From the NCBI GenBank assembly GCA_964434855.1, contig CAYSWR010000002.1, forward strand, positions 1-64,000: a stretch of DNA of 64,000 nucleotides, in the 5' to 3' direction. The number at the start of each line of letters is the position of its first letter. The stretch's first letter is position 1. Both the position numbers and the translations under genes were made by a program. The notes beneath the pieces were generated by a model that did not search any database, was not told the DNA's origin, and was given only the letters and a program-made list of their open reading frames with translations. Shown here piece after piece: positions 26,706 through 36,329 of the stretch. The stretch is from UBA8516 sp964434855 (GTDB lineage: Archaea; Thermoproteota; Nitrososphaeria; Nitrososphaerales; Nitrosopumilaceae).

Positions 26706-27979
26706 TTCTTCACCGCTTTGAGAGATCTATCATATGCTTCTATTGTTTTATGCAAGTCATCAAGTGTGTTGGCATCAGACAAGAATACAGTTTCAAATTG
26801 AGATGGTGCGATAAAGATGCCATTTTGTAATAATGATTTGAATAACTTTTTGAATTTTTTTGCATCAGCTTTTTTTGCTGATACATAGTCTGTAACGGGG
26901 ACACTTGTAAAAAAGATCTGAAACATGGAACTGATGGAATTAACCTGATGAGGAATGTTCATATCATTTGCTAAATCCTGTATAGCTCTTGCTAGTATAG
27001 TACAAAGTATGTCAAGTTTTGGATAGAGTTTGTTTTTGTATTTGTTTATGGTTTTGATAGACGCTATCGCTGCTGCTACTGAGACTGGATTGCCTGCATA
27101 TGTGCTTGCTTGATACACTTTTCCTTCTGGTGTAAGTTGATTCATGATATCTTTTCTTCCACCTACTGCAGCAATTACAAACCCGTTTCCAAGTGCTTTC
27201 CCAAGTGTCACGATATCAGGTTTTACAGAAAAATATTGTTGTGCTCCTCCAGGCGACATTCTAAATCCTGTCACAACTTCATCGAAAATTAGCGGCACGT
27301 TATGATCCTTTGTTATTTTTCTAATGTCTGAAAGAAAGTTTTTTTGCGGTAAAACAAGACCCATGTTTGCTAAGACGGGTTCTACAATTACACCCGCAAT
27401 ATCTTTTTGTTTTTCAAGAATAGAATCTAGCTCTTGCGAGTTGTTATATTGTACCACGAGTGTGTTTTTAGAAACTTCTTCTAATCCTCCTTCTGAAACA
27501 GAAATTCCATTATGTGCTGCTCCTGAACCTGCTTTTACAAGCACGTAATCATAGGCTCCATGGTAGCAGCCTTCAAATTTTACGATCTTTTTCTTTCTTG
27601 TGAAACCACGTGCAAGTCTTATTGCAGTCATTGTTGCTTCACCTCCCGTATTTACTAGTCTGATCTTTTCCATAGAGGGATAATTTTCTCTAATCAATTC
27701 AGATAATTCTACTTCAAGATCTGTTGGCGCACAATACAAGGTGCCTTTATTTAATTGTGATAAAACAGCTGCAAGAATCTCTTTTCTTCTGTGGCCCAAA
27801 AGCAACGCACCATAACCATTACAAAAATCAAGATAATGTTTACCGTCGACGTCCCAGATTGTATTTCCCTTTGCCCTTTTTACAAAAAATGGATACGGAT
27901 CATAAAATCTAACAGGGCTGTTTATTCCAGATGGAATAACCTTTTTTGCACGCAAAAAGAGATTTTTGGAATTTAACAT
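26702..27979 (-). CDS. hemL: Glutamate-1-semialdehyde 2,1-aminomutase
   Basis: A 425-residue PLP aminomutase making 5-aminolevulinate, the C5-pathway entry to tetrapyrroles. The PLP lysine is K261 (TLGKALGNGFVIAAVGG); PLP contacts include NTGGEATMTAIRLARG and LIFDEVVTGFRMSPGG. It is the first gene of the visible operon hemL-hemC-cobA-hemD. Glutamyl-tRNA reductase (hemA) and hemB, often nearby, are not in this window. Confidence 0.95.
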   Translation of the reverse strand: MLNSKNLFLRAKKVIPSGINSPVRFYDPYPFFVKRAKGNTIWDVDGKHYLDFCNGYGALLLGHRRKEILAAVLSQLNKGTLYCAPTDLEVELSELIRENYPSMEKIRLVNTGGEATMTAIRLARGFTRKKKIVKFEGCYHGAYDYVLVKAGSGAAHNGISVSEGGLEEVSKNTLVVQYNNSQELDSILEKQKDIAGVIVEPVLANMGLVLPQKNFLSDIRKITKDHNVPLIFDEVVTGFRMSPGGAQQYFSVKPDIVTLGKALGNGFVIAAVGGRKDIMNQLTPEGKVYQASTYAGNPVSVAAAIASIKTINKYKNKLYPKLDILCTILARAIQDLANDMNIPHQVNSISSMFQIFFTSVPVTDYVSAKKADAKKFKKLFKSLLQNGIFIAPSQFETVFLSDANTLDDLHKTIEAYDRSLKAVKN

Positions 27980-28064
27980 TGCATAAACGTAGATCAGATA
28001 TTATTATAATCTATGCTAGAAATTCCTCTTTGTATTAGAATATATTTTTGATTAGATCAGAAGG

Positions 28065-31000
28065 TTAGAGTTTTCCTGCTTCACATTTGGTTATTACATC
28101 ATCGTTGGTATTTTCCCCAACGTTACAAGAGTCATGATCATCTCCACCATCGATAATATCAAATCCAGAGTTGCCGTTTATCTTGTCTTCTCCAGATCCA
28201 CCTCGGATAATGTCGTTACCATTATCTGCGGTGATCTTGTCTTCGCCATCATTTCCAAAGACAATGTCATCTCCTTCTCCTGCAATAATACAGTCATCGC
28301 CTTCTTCTCCTGTAATAATATCGTTACCTTCTAGACCAAATATCAAATCAGCTAAGTTTGTACCTGTCAAGACATCATCATCCTGTCCACCAATTATCAA
28401 ATTATATGATGACGCTGGTTTGCCGCATGCTTGAACAGTTATAGTCTGTGTTAGATTATCTGAATTGCCAAATTGATCTGTTACCTTCCATGTGACTATA
28501 GTTTCACCAAGTGGGAATGTGGATGGTGCGTTGTTTGTTATTATAGGATTAGAATCGATGATGTCTGTTGCTGTTGCCTTTCCAATTGATACTATTGTTT
28601 CAAGCGACGTTGCATCTATTGTAACATCATCTGGTACTGTTAGTTTTGGTCCTGTGGTATCAATCACAGCTATCTTTTGTGTTGCAGTTGCAGAATTTCC
28701 TGAAGGATCAGTTGCAGTCCATGTTACTATTGTTTCACCAAATGGAAAAGTATCTGGCCCATCATTGGTAATGGAAGCTATTCCCATAATGTCCTTTGCT
28801 GTTGCAGTACCAATAGATATTACATTGCTTGTCAAAGATGTCGCTTCTGCAGTGACATCTGCTGGTGAAGTTATTTTTGGAGAGGTTGTGTCAATAACTG
28901 TTATAGTCTGAGTATCGCTTGCAGAGTTTCCAGTTGTATCTGTTGCAGTCCATGTTACTATTGTCTTGCCAAATGCAAATGCTGCCGGTGCATCATTTGA
29001 GACAGTAACTATACCTGCAGCATCAGAGACGGTAGCATTGCCAAGTGTTACAAAGTTTTGTAGCGGATCTGTTGCTTCAATAGAAATATCTTCTGGTGAC
29101 AAAATCGACGGTTTGGTGGTATCTACAACTGTTACTGTTTGTAATACATTAGCTACATTTCCAGCTGCATCAGTTGCAGTCCAAGTTACCATAGTTTTAC
29201 CTACTGCAAAGGCTGCCGATGCATCGTTTGTTATTGTTGTTACGCCAACATTATCGTCTGCTGAAGCATCGCCAAGAGATACCATGTTATTATCTGGAGA
29301 TGATGCTTCTATTGTCACATCGTCTGGTATCACTATTGTGGGTGCAGTAGTATCTACAATGGTAACTTTTTGCGTGCCAGTCATAGAATTGCCTGACTGA
29401 TCTGTCGCAGTCCATGTGACTATAGTTTCTCCAAGTGGAAAGGCAGATGGTGCGTTGTTTGTTATAGATGAAACATGTAACAAGTCATTCGCAGTTGCTT
29501 GCCCAATCCCAACAGGATTGTTTGTCGCAAACACTGCTTCAAATACTACATCAGCAGGCACGGTCAATACTGGAGATGTAGTATCAGCTACAGTAATTTT
29601 TTGAATGGCAGAATAAGAAAGTCCTGAAACATCGGTTGCGGTCCATGTTATAGTTGTCAATCCAAGTGGGAATGAATCAGGTGCATCATTAGTAATTGAT
29701 TGAATGCCAACCAGATCTGATGCTTTGGCTTCGCCAATGTTTACAATGTTTGCTAACTCACTCGTAGCTTCAACTGTAATGGCATCCGGAGCTTTTAGAA
29801 TTGGAGGTGTAGTATCTTTTATTATCACCTTTTGTGTTGCAGTTGCAATGTGATCTGTTGTATCTGTCGTAGCCCATGTCACTATTGTTTCTCCTACTGG
29901 GAATACGGCAGGTACATCATTTGTAATTGATTGAATGCCAACAAAGTCTGCAGCTGTTGCTTGACCTAGGGTTACTGTATTTTCTGTTGCAGAAGTTGCT
30001 TCTGCTTCAATATCATCTGGAGCAACTATTGTAGGAGTCGTAGTATCCACTACTGTAATCTTTTGTGTTGCTATTGCAGAATTTCCAGCTGCATCAGTTG
30101 CAGTCCATGTGACTATAGTTTCTCCAAGTGGAAAGGCAGATGGTGCGTTGTTTGTTATTATGGGATTTGAATCAATGATGTCTGTCGCACTAGCTATACC
30201 TATTGAAATAGTATTTTCTGTGGGAGATAAAGCCTCAAAAACGATATCAGCTGGTACAGTTATATTCGGTGTAGTTGTATCAACTACTATTACTTTTTGA
30301 GTTGCACTAGCAGAATTACCATGATTGTCTACTGCTATCCATGTGACTAAAGTTTCTCCAAGTGGAAAGGCAGATGGTGCGTTGTTTGTTATAGATGAAA
30401 TTCCTATGATATCGCTTGCATTAGCTTCTCCAATGAAAATAGTATTGCCAGATGAGCTTGTGGCTTCTACCGTAATATCAGATGGGGCTGTAATGATTGG
30501 ATTTGTTGTATCTCTTATCGTAATGGTTTGAGTAGCATTGACAATATTTCCTGAAGTATCTTTTGCAGTCCATGTTACTGTAGTAAGACCAATTGGGAAT
30601 GCGTCTGGTGCGTTGTTTGTAACAGAGTCTACACCTATAATATCAGAGGTAGTGGCATCTCCTAATTGCACTATATTTAATGTGGGATCTGTTGCTTCAG
30701 TAACAATATCTTTTGGTACTTTAAGTTGTGGAGTGGTGGTATCTACTATTGTTATTGTTTGATTTGCAGAAACTGAATTTCCAGAAGCGTCCACTGCTAT
30801 CCATGTTACAACAGTTTTACCAAAAACAAAGTCAGATGGTGCGTTGTTTGTTATAGATGAAATTCCAATAACATCTTGTGCTGTTGCATCTCCTATAGAA
30901 ACCACATTATGGTCTGGACTTGAAGCTTCTGCAGTAACATCTGCTGGAAGAATAAGGATTGGAGATGTAGTATCAACTACAGTAATCTTTTGTGTTGCTA

Positions 31001-32870
31001 CTGACCAGTAACCATCTATATCAGTAGCATTCCATGTGACTATAGTTTCTCCAAGTGGAAAGGCAGATGGTGCGTTGTTTGTTATTGTAACATATTGAAT
31101 ATCAGATGCTATTGCTTGACCTAATGATACAGGGTTCTCAGTTGGTGAAACTGCTTCAAATACTACATCAGATGGTGCGGTTACAGTTGGTGCAGTCGTA
31201 TCAACTACTTTGATTGTTTGTGTATCCGTTGCAACATTTCCGGATGCATCAGTTGCAGTCCATGTAATTATTGTTGTACCAAGTGGAAATACTGAAGGCC
31301 CATCATTTGTGACTGATTTAATTTCCCCGTTATCAGTTACGGTTGCATCTCCTAAGACTACATTGTTATCGGTAACACTTATGGCTTCAACTACAATATT
31401 AGATGGTGCAGTGATCTTTGGTTTAGTTGTGTCCTGAACCGTAATGATTTGTTTTGAGCTTGCACTATTCCCAGCGTTATCTGTAGCTGTCCAAGTTACT
31501 ATGGTATCACCAATCTTAAAGAATGATGGTGCATCATTTGTGACTGCAACAACACCAACTGAATCAGCTGTGGCGGGATTACCAAGTTCTACCGAATTAT
31601 TATCAGGATTTGTTGCCTCGACAATTACAGAAGGTGGTGCGGCAATAACCGGCGATGTTGTATCAACTACAGTAACAGTCTGAGTTGCTTTGGCAACATT
31701 TCCAGATGCATCAGTTGCAGTCCATGTAACTAATGTTGTGCCTAGTGGAAATTTTTCTGGAGCATTGTTTACAAGGGAAGCAATTCCACTAGCATCAGTA
31801 GCTGTTGCTTGACCTATAGAAACGGTGCTTAAGATTCCGTTTGCTTCTACCTTAATATCAGAAGGTGCGGTGATTACGGGGTTTGTCTTATCGTTGGGTA
31901 AAGGCGATAGCGGTACAAGTGAAGTTTCAGTTATTGATTGTGATGTTTTGGCAAATTTCTGAATTCTATGATTACTGCTATCTACAACAAAGACGTTTCC
32001 CGTGGAATCAACAACTGCGTCTTTTGGATTATTAAAATTACCATTTGTCTTTCCCTGACTTCCCCATGAAGTAAGCGAATTTCCATCTTTGTCAATTTTA
32101 ACAACTCGGTTGTTACCAGTATCTGCAACATAGATATTACCAGAAGAATCAACGTCCAATCCTTGAGGATATCTTAAACTGTTACCAGAAGATACATCAA
32201 AACTTTTAAGAAAAACTCCATCTAATGTGAATTTTTGAATTCTGTTATTGCCAGAATCTGATACATAGACACTTCCTTGTGAATCTGCAACTACACCACG
32301 TGGATTAAGAAATTGCCCATTTCCAAGCCCGCTACTCCCCCAAGATAGTAAAAATTTTCCATCTGATGAAAATTTCTGAATTCTACTATTTCCAGTATCT
32401 GCCACATAGACATCACCATTAGAATCAACTGCGATGTTTTGAGGTAACAAAAATTGATCAGGTTCAGTTCCTTTGCTTCCCCATTGGGTAATGTATTTTC
32501 CAGATGTATCAAACTTTTGAACACGATTTAATTCGTTGTCAACAACATAAACAAAGTCTTTTCCAATTGCAATTCCTGCGGGAACTTGGAACTGTCCGTT
32601 TCCAGATCCCTTTATTCCCCAAGTATGCAAAAAGTTTCCATCACCATCAAACTTTTGGATTCTTCTGTTTCCATAATCAGTAACATAGACATTTCCTGTA
32701 GAATCTAATGCCAAGTCCTGAGGGAAGGAGAAAAGACCAGTGGTCTGAAGTCCTTCAGAACCCCATTGTCTTATGTAAGAAGGTGCCGTTTCAGCACTGA
32801 CATATGGAATAATCGCACTATACACTAGACTAGCTATAATCCCAAATACTACTAGGGGAAGCCTCTTCAA
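28065..32870 (-). CDS. Giant secreted NHL-HYR-RTX repeat protein
   Basis: A 1601-residue exported protein. Residues 1-27 form a signal peptide (VFGIIASLVYSAIIPYVSA). About 45-308 hold six NHL blades, each with a line like GNVYVTDYGNRRIQKF, enough for one propeller. About 329-1484 hold fifteen HYR (hyalin-type) beta-sandwich repeats of roughly 77 residues, each with a TNxAPxxFPLGETIVTWTATD-like core, and fourteen of them opening with a DTT turn. The last 110 residues carry RTX-like calcium-binding turns (GEGDDIVFGNDGEDK). No C-terminal anchor is seen. The start is TTG 32870. I infer a calcium-stabilised cell-surface adhesin or matrix protein. An ABC-2 exporter lies immediately upstream on the same strand. 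Confidence 0.88.
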   Translation of the reverse strand: MKRLPLVVFGIIASLVYSAIIPYVSAETAPSYIRQWGSEGLQTTGLFSFPQDLALDSTGNVYVTDYGNRRIQKFDGDGNFLHTWGIKGSGNGQFQVPAGIAIGKDFVYVVDNELNRVQKFDTSGKYITQWGSKGTEPDQFLLPQNIAVDSNGDVYVADTGNSRIQKFSSDGKFLLSWGSSGLGNGQFLNPRGVVADSQGSVYVSDSGNNRIQKFTLDGVFLKSFDVSSGNSLRYPQGLDVDSSGNIYVADTGNNRVVKIDKDGNSLTSWGSQGKTNGNFNNPKDAVVDSTGNVFVVDSSNHRIQKFAKTSQSITETSLVPLSPLPNDKTNPVITAPSDIKVEANGILSTVSIGQATATDASGIASLVNNAPEKFPLGTTLVTWTATDASGNVAKATQTVTVVDTTSPVIAAPPSVIVEATNPDNNSVELGNPATADSVGVVAVTNDAPSFFKIGDTIVTWTATDNAGNSASSKQIITVQDTTKPKITAPSNIVVEAISVTDNNVVLGDATVTDNGEIKSVTNDGPSVFPLGTTIITWTATDASGNVATDTQTIKVVDTTAPTVTAPSDVVFEAVSPTENPVSLGQAIASDIQYVTITNNAPSAFPLGETIVTWNATDIDGYWSVATQKITVVDTTSPILILPADVTAEASSPDHNVVSIGDATAQDVIGISSITNNAPSDFVFGKTVVTWIAVDASGNSVSANQTITIVDTTTPQLKVPKDIVTEATDPTLNIVQLGDATTSDIIGVDSVTNNAPDAFPIGLTTVTWTAKDTSGNIVNATQTITIRDTTNPIITAPSDITVEATSSSGNTIFIGEANASDIIGISSITNNAPSAFPLGETLVTWIAVDNHGNSASATQKVIVVDTTTPNITVPADIVFEALSPTENTISIGIASATDIIDSNPIITNNAPSAFPLGETIVTWTATDAAGNSAIATQKITVVDTTTPTIVAPDDIEAEATSATENTVTLGQATAADFVGIQSITNDVPAVFPVGETIVTWATTDTTDHIATATQKVIIKDTTPPILKAPDAITVEATSELANIVNIGEAKASDLVGIQSITNDAPDSFPLGLTTITWTATDVSGLSYSAIQKITVADTTSPVLTVPADVVFEAVFATNNPVGIGQATANDLLHVSSITNNAPSAFPLGETIVTWTATDQSGNSMTGTQKVTIVDTTAPTIVIPDDVTIEASSPDNNMVSLGDASADDNVGVTTITNDASAAFAVGKTMVTWTATDAAGNVANVLQTVTVVDTTKPSILSPEDISIEATDPLQNFVTLGNATVSDAAGIVTVSNDAPAAFAFGKTIVTWTATDTTGNSASDTQTITVIDTTSPKITSPADVTAEATSLTSNVISIGTATAKDIMGIASITNDGPDTFPFGETIVTWTATDPSGNSATATQKIAVIDTTGPKLTVPDDVTIDATSLETIVSIGKATATDIIDSNPIITNNAPSTFPLGETIVTWKVTDQFGNSDNLTQTITVQACGKPASSYNLIIGGQDDDVLTGTNLADLIFGLEGNDIITGEEGDDCIIAGEGDDIVFGNDGEDKITADNGNDIIRGGSGEDKINGNSGFDIIDGGDDHDSCNVGENTNDDVITKCEAGKL
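28421..31886 (-). repeat. Fifteen HYR-domain coding repeats, about 231 bp each
   Basis: A coding tandem array inside the giant gene. Short blocks near-identical in DNA, such as the bases encoding APSAFPLGETIVTW, recur in at least five units (for example near 29420, 30110, 30350 and 31040), while other parts have diverged. This suggests repeated duplication or gene conversion of parts of units. Long antisense open frames here are a by-product of the repeats. Confidence 0.9.
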
Positions 32871-32946
32871 CTGTCATTGATTCAAAAATATCAAAAAGAT
32901 CTCAAGAGTTAGGAATTGTTTGGGTTTTTGTCAATTTTTGGTTGGT

Positions 32947-33723
32947 TTAGAAGGGTTTGTTGACCTCTCTTGTGAACACATAGCTTGCCAAAGCCACCAT
33001 TATAATAACAAACCCAGAAATTACTGCAAGATCTAGAACCACAGAAACCGTCTGGATGGTTCCAGTCATCAACCCTCTAATCAATAACACTGAATAGGTA
33101 ACTGGATTTAGCTTTGCAACAACTGCTAACCAATCTGGAACAAGCTCAAGTGGAAAAAGTGCTGGACTTAGCATAAAAAGTGGCATACCAAGAAAATTGA
33201 CTATTCCCCAAAATGTCTCCTGTGATTTTGCAGTAGCTGCTACTACAACAGAAATCCCAGAAAATCCAAGTGAAAACAAGATCACAATCAACATTATGGG
33301 AACAAACATCAAAGGATTCACAAAATTTACACCTATTGCAAGTGCAATTCCCAAGATTAAACTTGCTTGTAATGCAGAAATCAAAGAAATGGCCAACATC
33401 TTACCAAGTGCAATCGATGATCTAGAAATTGGTGATGTCAATGCCTTGTTCATAAAACCATATCTTCTATCCCAAAGTGTGTTTACTCCACCAAATATGC
33501 TTGTAAAAATTGCAGTAAGAATTATGACGCCTGGTGTCATAAATTCGATGTATGACAGATCATAACCAACAGATTTTATCAATGGTTGTGTTCCTGCAAA
33601 AGTATTTCCAATAACTATGATCCAAATTGCTGGTTGGATTAATCTTATCAAAACACCGCTACGCGATTTTCTGTATCTTTTCATTTCACGCCAGAAAATC
33701 GTATACGTGTCTGATATGATCAT
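32947..33723 (-). CDS. ABC-2 type transporter permease (DrrB-like)
   Basis: A 258-residue integral membrane protein with six predicted hydrophobic segments and the ABC-2 layout: an N-terminal RKSRSGVLIRLIQPAIWIIV, central YIEFMTPGVIILTAIFTSIFGG, and late FWGIVNFLGMPLFMLSPALFPLE. It pairs with the ATPase gene that overlaps its start by 4 bp. DrrAB-type systems export drugs, lipids or polysaccharides; the substrate here is unknown. It lies 77 bp upstream of the giant secreted protein gene on the same strand. Confidence 0.92.
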   Translation of the reverse strand: MIISDTYTIFWREMKRYRKSRSGVLIRLIQPAIWIIVIGNTFAGTQPLIKSVGYDLSYIEFMTPGVIILTAIFTSIFGGVNTLWDRRYGFMNKALTSPISRSSIALGKMLAISLISALQASLILGIALAIGVNFVNPLMFVPIMLIVILFSLGFSGISVVVAATAKSQETFWGIVNFLGMPLFMLSPALFPLELVPDWLAVVAKLNPVTYSVLLIRGLMTGTIQTVSVVLDLAVISGFVIIMVALASYVFTREVNKPF

Positions 33724-34721
33724 GCTCTGAGTCTCCTCATCTTTTCGCGTTCTTTTTTATTGTTGTAGCCTCCATTTTCGTCACGAAGTTCTTTTCCAGT
33801 ATATGAAAGGAAGACATCATCAAGGGTTGGTTTTGTAAGCGAGATTAATTCTATTTTTATTCCAACCTTGGAGGAGAGCTCGAATATTTTTGGCATTACT
33901 TGATTTCCATTCGTTGAAAATACAGTTACTTCTTCTCCATTTGTCTTTATGTCCTTTACAAGTTGAATTTTTTGAATTTCGGAAATCAGACTTTCTAATT
34001 TTGCATCGGAATCAATCTCAAAGACGATAACATCATTACCAAGCGCATTTTTGAGCGAAACCGGAGAATTAGTAACTTTGATCTTTCCATGATCTATTAT
34101 TGAGATATTATCGCAAAGTCTGTCAGCTTCTTCCATATAATGCGTTGTAAGAAATATAGACATGTCGTATTCTTTGTGTATCTTTTTGACATACTCCCAA
34201 ATTTTGTATCTTGTTTGTATATCAAGTCCTAGTGTTGGTTCATCCAAAAACAGCACTTTCGGTCTGTGCAACAACCCCCCCGCAATGTCAAGTCTTTTTC
34301 TCATCCCACCAGAGTAGACATTTACAGAATCATCCTGTCGATCTGAAAGTTCGACTAGATTGAGGATCTCATCTATTCTGCTTTTTACGAGATCTTTTTG
34401 AATGTGATTTAGTCTAGCTTGTAATTCAAGGTTTTCTCTTCCAGTAAGATATTCATCAACTGTAGAATCTTGTTGTACGTATCCTATCATTTCTCTGACT
34501 TTTTTTGCTTGTAATACAACATCATAACCTGCAACATGCGCTGTGCCCAATGTTGGCTTTAGCAATGTTGTCAAAATCATAATAGTAGTACTTTTTCCAG
34601 CTCCGTTTGGACCCAAGAAACCAAAGATCTCTCCATCATCTACTTTAATGGAAACACCATCTACTGCTTTTAGTCCATTTTCGTAAATTTTAGAAAGGGA
34701 TTTTGTTTCTATAGCGTACAA
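33720..34721 (-). CDS. ABC transporter ATP-binding protein (DrrA-like)
   Basis: A 333-residue ABC ATPase with Walker A GPNGAGKST, Q-loop YVQQDSTVDEYLTGRENL, signature VYSGGMRKRLDIAGGL, Walker B VLFLDEPTLGLD and the H-loop TTHYMEEAD. The DrrA-type C-terminal extension (about 220-333) is present. The start is TTG 34721. It forms an exporter with the permease that follows with a 4-bp overlap. Confidence 0.95.
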   Translation of the reverse strand: MYAIETKSLSKIYENGLKAVDGVSIKVDDGEIFGFLGPNGAGKSTTIMILTTLLKPTLGTAHVAGYDVVLQAKKVREMIGYVQQDSTVDEYLTGRENLELQARLNHIQKDLVKSRIDEILNLVELSDRQDDSVNVYSGGMRKRLDIAGGLLHRPKVLFLDEPTLGLDIQTRYKIWEYVKKIHKEYDMSIFLTTHYMEEADRLCDNISIIDHGKIKVTNSPVSLKNALGNDVIVFEIDSDAKLESLISEIQKIQLVKDIKTNGEEVTVFSTNGNQVMPKIFELSSKVGIKIELISLTKPTLDDVFLSYTGKELRDENGGYNNKKEREKMRRLRA

Positions 34722-34778
34722 TACGAAAAGGAGATTTTTTGTATTATAAATTGTTAACAGAATAAAAAATAGAAGAGT

Positions 34779-35222
34779 TTACTCTTTGTACTCATCTTTT
34801 GTAAGTCGTAAAATTACTTTTTCGCCTATTCCCCAAATCTCGCTTTTAGGAAACACTCGTTTACCAAAGAGTCCTTCGGTGACTTCAATTGATAGTAGCT
34901 CGTTTGTGTCAGGTTCATGGTGCAACTTCTTTACCTTGCCTATCTTTTTTCCATCAATATCCACAACAGGAATGTCGCATCTTATTGGCGGAGTAGAGAG
35001 CAAAACTGACTCATTTGTGAACCTGTCAATATAATCTCTTGACAGATCATAGTCTTTGTGAAATCCTGCACTAACAGTTATCCCAGTCACTTCAAGAGTG
35101 TTCTGGTTTATGTGTATGTGTTTTATCTTGCCGTATTGGATTCCTTCTCTGTCTATGACTGTTTTTCCAGAAAACCCGTCAGCTGTTATCAAATTTCTGA
35201 CTTCTTTCAATCTTGTTGCCAT
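34779..35222 (-). CDS. PRC-barrel domain protein
   Basis: A 147-residue protein with two PRC-barrel-like halves: SGKTVIDREGIQYGKIKHIH and IPVVDIDGKKIGKVKKLHHE. PRC barrels occur in RimM and photosynthetic reaction-centre H subunit and act as small protein- or RNA-interaction modules; in archaea many stand alone. The open frame extends to 35381, but I chose ATG 35222 (MATRLKEVRNL) because a TATA element at 35241-35258 would start transcription right there and the longer form would run into the divergent gene at 35310. Confidence 0.8.
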   Translation of the reverse strand: MATRLKEVRNLITADGFSGKTVIDREGIQYGKIKHIHINQNTLEVTGITVSAGFHKDYDLSRDYIDRFTNESVLLSTPPIRCDIPVVDIDGKKIGKVKKLHHEPDTNELLSIEVTEGLFGKRVFPKSEIWGIGEKVILRLTKDEYKE

Positions 35223-35240
35223 ACACCAGAGTTTGGTTTT

Positions 35241-35258
35241 TGGTTTATCGTATAATGT
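35241..35258 (-). promoter_or_regulatory. TATA promoter for the PRC-barrel gene
   Basis: On the minus strand this reads TACATTATACGATAAACC. Its centre is about 26 bp upstream of ATG 35222, the distance expected for a leaderless archaeal transcript. A second AT-rich element (TTAAATTATT, near 35285) faces the divergent gene. Confidence 0.5.
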
Positions 35259-35309
35259 ATCAGAGTTTTCAATCCAAGGGGTTAAATTATTTAGAACAAG
35301 ACAAGAGCT

Positions 35310-35630
35310 GTGAATCCGCAAGAGGGCCAAGTTTTCAAAGCTATATTTATTACAAGAGGCAGAAATACTGGCAAACCACATGCGATTGAGTTGAGGGCAG
35401 TGTATTATAATAAGATGATATATTTTTCACGTAGAAATCCAAACAGTGATTGGTTAAAAAATGCAATTGCTAGTCCAGATGTAACATTAGAGTATAATAA
35501 TGAAAGCCATACTGGAAAAGCATCACTCGTTCTTGATGAAGAACTTGCAAAAAAAATATCACATCTAAAATATTCTGATAAAAGATCAGAGGAGTCAAGG
35601 ATTGTTCTACAAGTTAAGTTATATGAATAA
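35310..35630 (+). CDS. Deazaflavin/flavin split-barrel oxidoreductase (DDN-like)
   Basis: A 106-residue protein of the nitroreductase/F420-dependent split-barrel type. It has the typical opening ITRGRNTGKPHAIELRAVYY, then MIYFSRRNPNSDWLKNA, which match the DDN-like family's TxGRxTGKP and WxxNxxA regions. Family members bind F420 or FMN and reduce various substrates; thaumarchaea make F420. It is shorter than typical members (about 130 or more). The start is GTG 35310. Its end overlaps the convergent neighbour by 17 bp. Confidence 0.72.
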   Translation: MNPQEGQVFKAIFITRGRNTGKPHAIELRAVYYNKMIYFSRRNPNSDWLKNAIASPDVTLEYNNESHTGKASLVLDEELAKKISHLKYSDKRSEESRIVLQVKLYE

Positions 35631-36258
35631 TTGTTGTCATACCACGTCTTTCAACTTCCTGACCATCCATTATTTCTGAAACTATCAGGGTAAACGATAT
35701 CAAGTCACGTTGTTGGCATCCTAGGGCATTCATCTTAAGGGTAATATCAAGAAAATCAAACTCAGTATCAGATATGTTTGATTCATCAGTTGTAACATCT
35801 TTTCCTGTGGTGCTAATCAAAAAACGCTTGTCTTTTTGGTGCCAACCAAGTTTGACTTTGCGCCCTTCACGTCCCACCGATTTTACATTTATATCAATCA
35901 TTTCAGGTTTTGCTACAGTATAACCAGAAGTATTGTTTACAAAGACACCAATCTGAAATGGATATCCAGCGGTGCTTTCTGCCATTTTTTGGATACCATC
36001 ATTCATTACTACATCAACACCTTTTATCGTGGTAGCAACTTTGGCAATCCACTCATTTGTTCTTCCTACAGTTGCAAAAATTCTGTCGCGTCGTCTTTTG
36101 TCTTCTTCTGAAGGAAGTTTGTAATAATCTACCCAAGCAAGATAGTCGTTGCTAATGTCTTTTATGAACTGCATACATGTAACTTTGTAGTCATCAACGT
36201 TATCTGTTCTTTCTGAACCTTCGTCATATGGAACACCGTCTTTGTCAAGTGGAAGCAT
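35614..36258 (-). CDS. Hypothetical protein, 214 aa
   Basis: I do not recognise this protein. It is soluble-looking, with no signal and few Cys, an acidic N-terminal region (MLPLDKDGVPYDEGSERTDN), a helical middle (KRRRDRIFATVGRTNEWIAKVATTIKG) and a beta-rich C-terminal half. It converges on the split-barrel gene with a 17-bp overlap. It is probably a lineage-conserved protein of unknown function. Confidence 0.6.
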   Translation of the reverse strand: MLPLDKDGVPYDEGSERTDNVDDYKVTCMQFIKDISNDYLAWVDYYKLPSEEDKRRRDRIFATVGRTNEWIAKVATTIKGVDVVMNDGIQKMAESTAGYPFQIGVFVNNTSGYTVAKPEMIDINVKSVGREGRKVKLGWHQKDKRFLISTTGKDVTTDESNISDTEFDFLDITLKMNALGCQQRDLISFTLIVSEIMDGQEVERRGMTTIIHIT

Positions 36259-36329
36259 ATCGCTAAATGTAGTTTCTGTGTAAAAAAGATAACCTAATAG
36301 ATATATTCTAAAAATTCAAATTTGATATC

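Noticed and set aside
28134..31683. Series of plus-strand open frames of 60-144 codons opposite the giant gene
   Set aside because: They recur with the period of the HYR repeats and are low-complexity (Val/Ser/Thr) mirror frames of the real gene.
28421..31886. Regularly spaced repeats that might be a CRISPR array
   Set aside because: Period is about 231 bp, repeats are imperfect and code in frame for HYR domains; there are no short direct repeats with unique spacers and no cas genes.
32947..34721. DrrAB exporter as a dedicated type I secretion system for the RTX-like protein
   Set aside because: The giant protein has a normal N-terminal signal peptide, and DrrAB-type ABC-2 exporters do not secrete proteins in known cases; adjacency alone is not enough.
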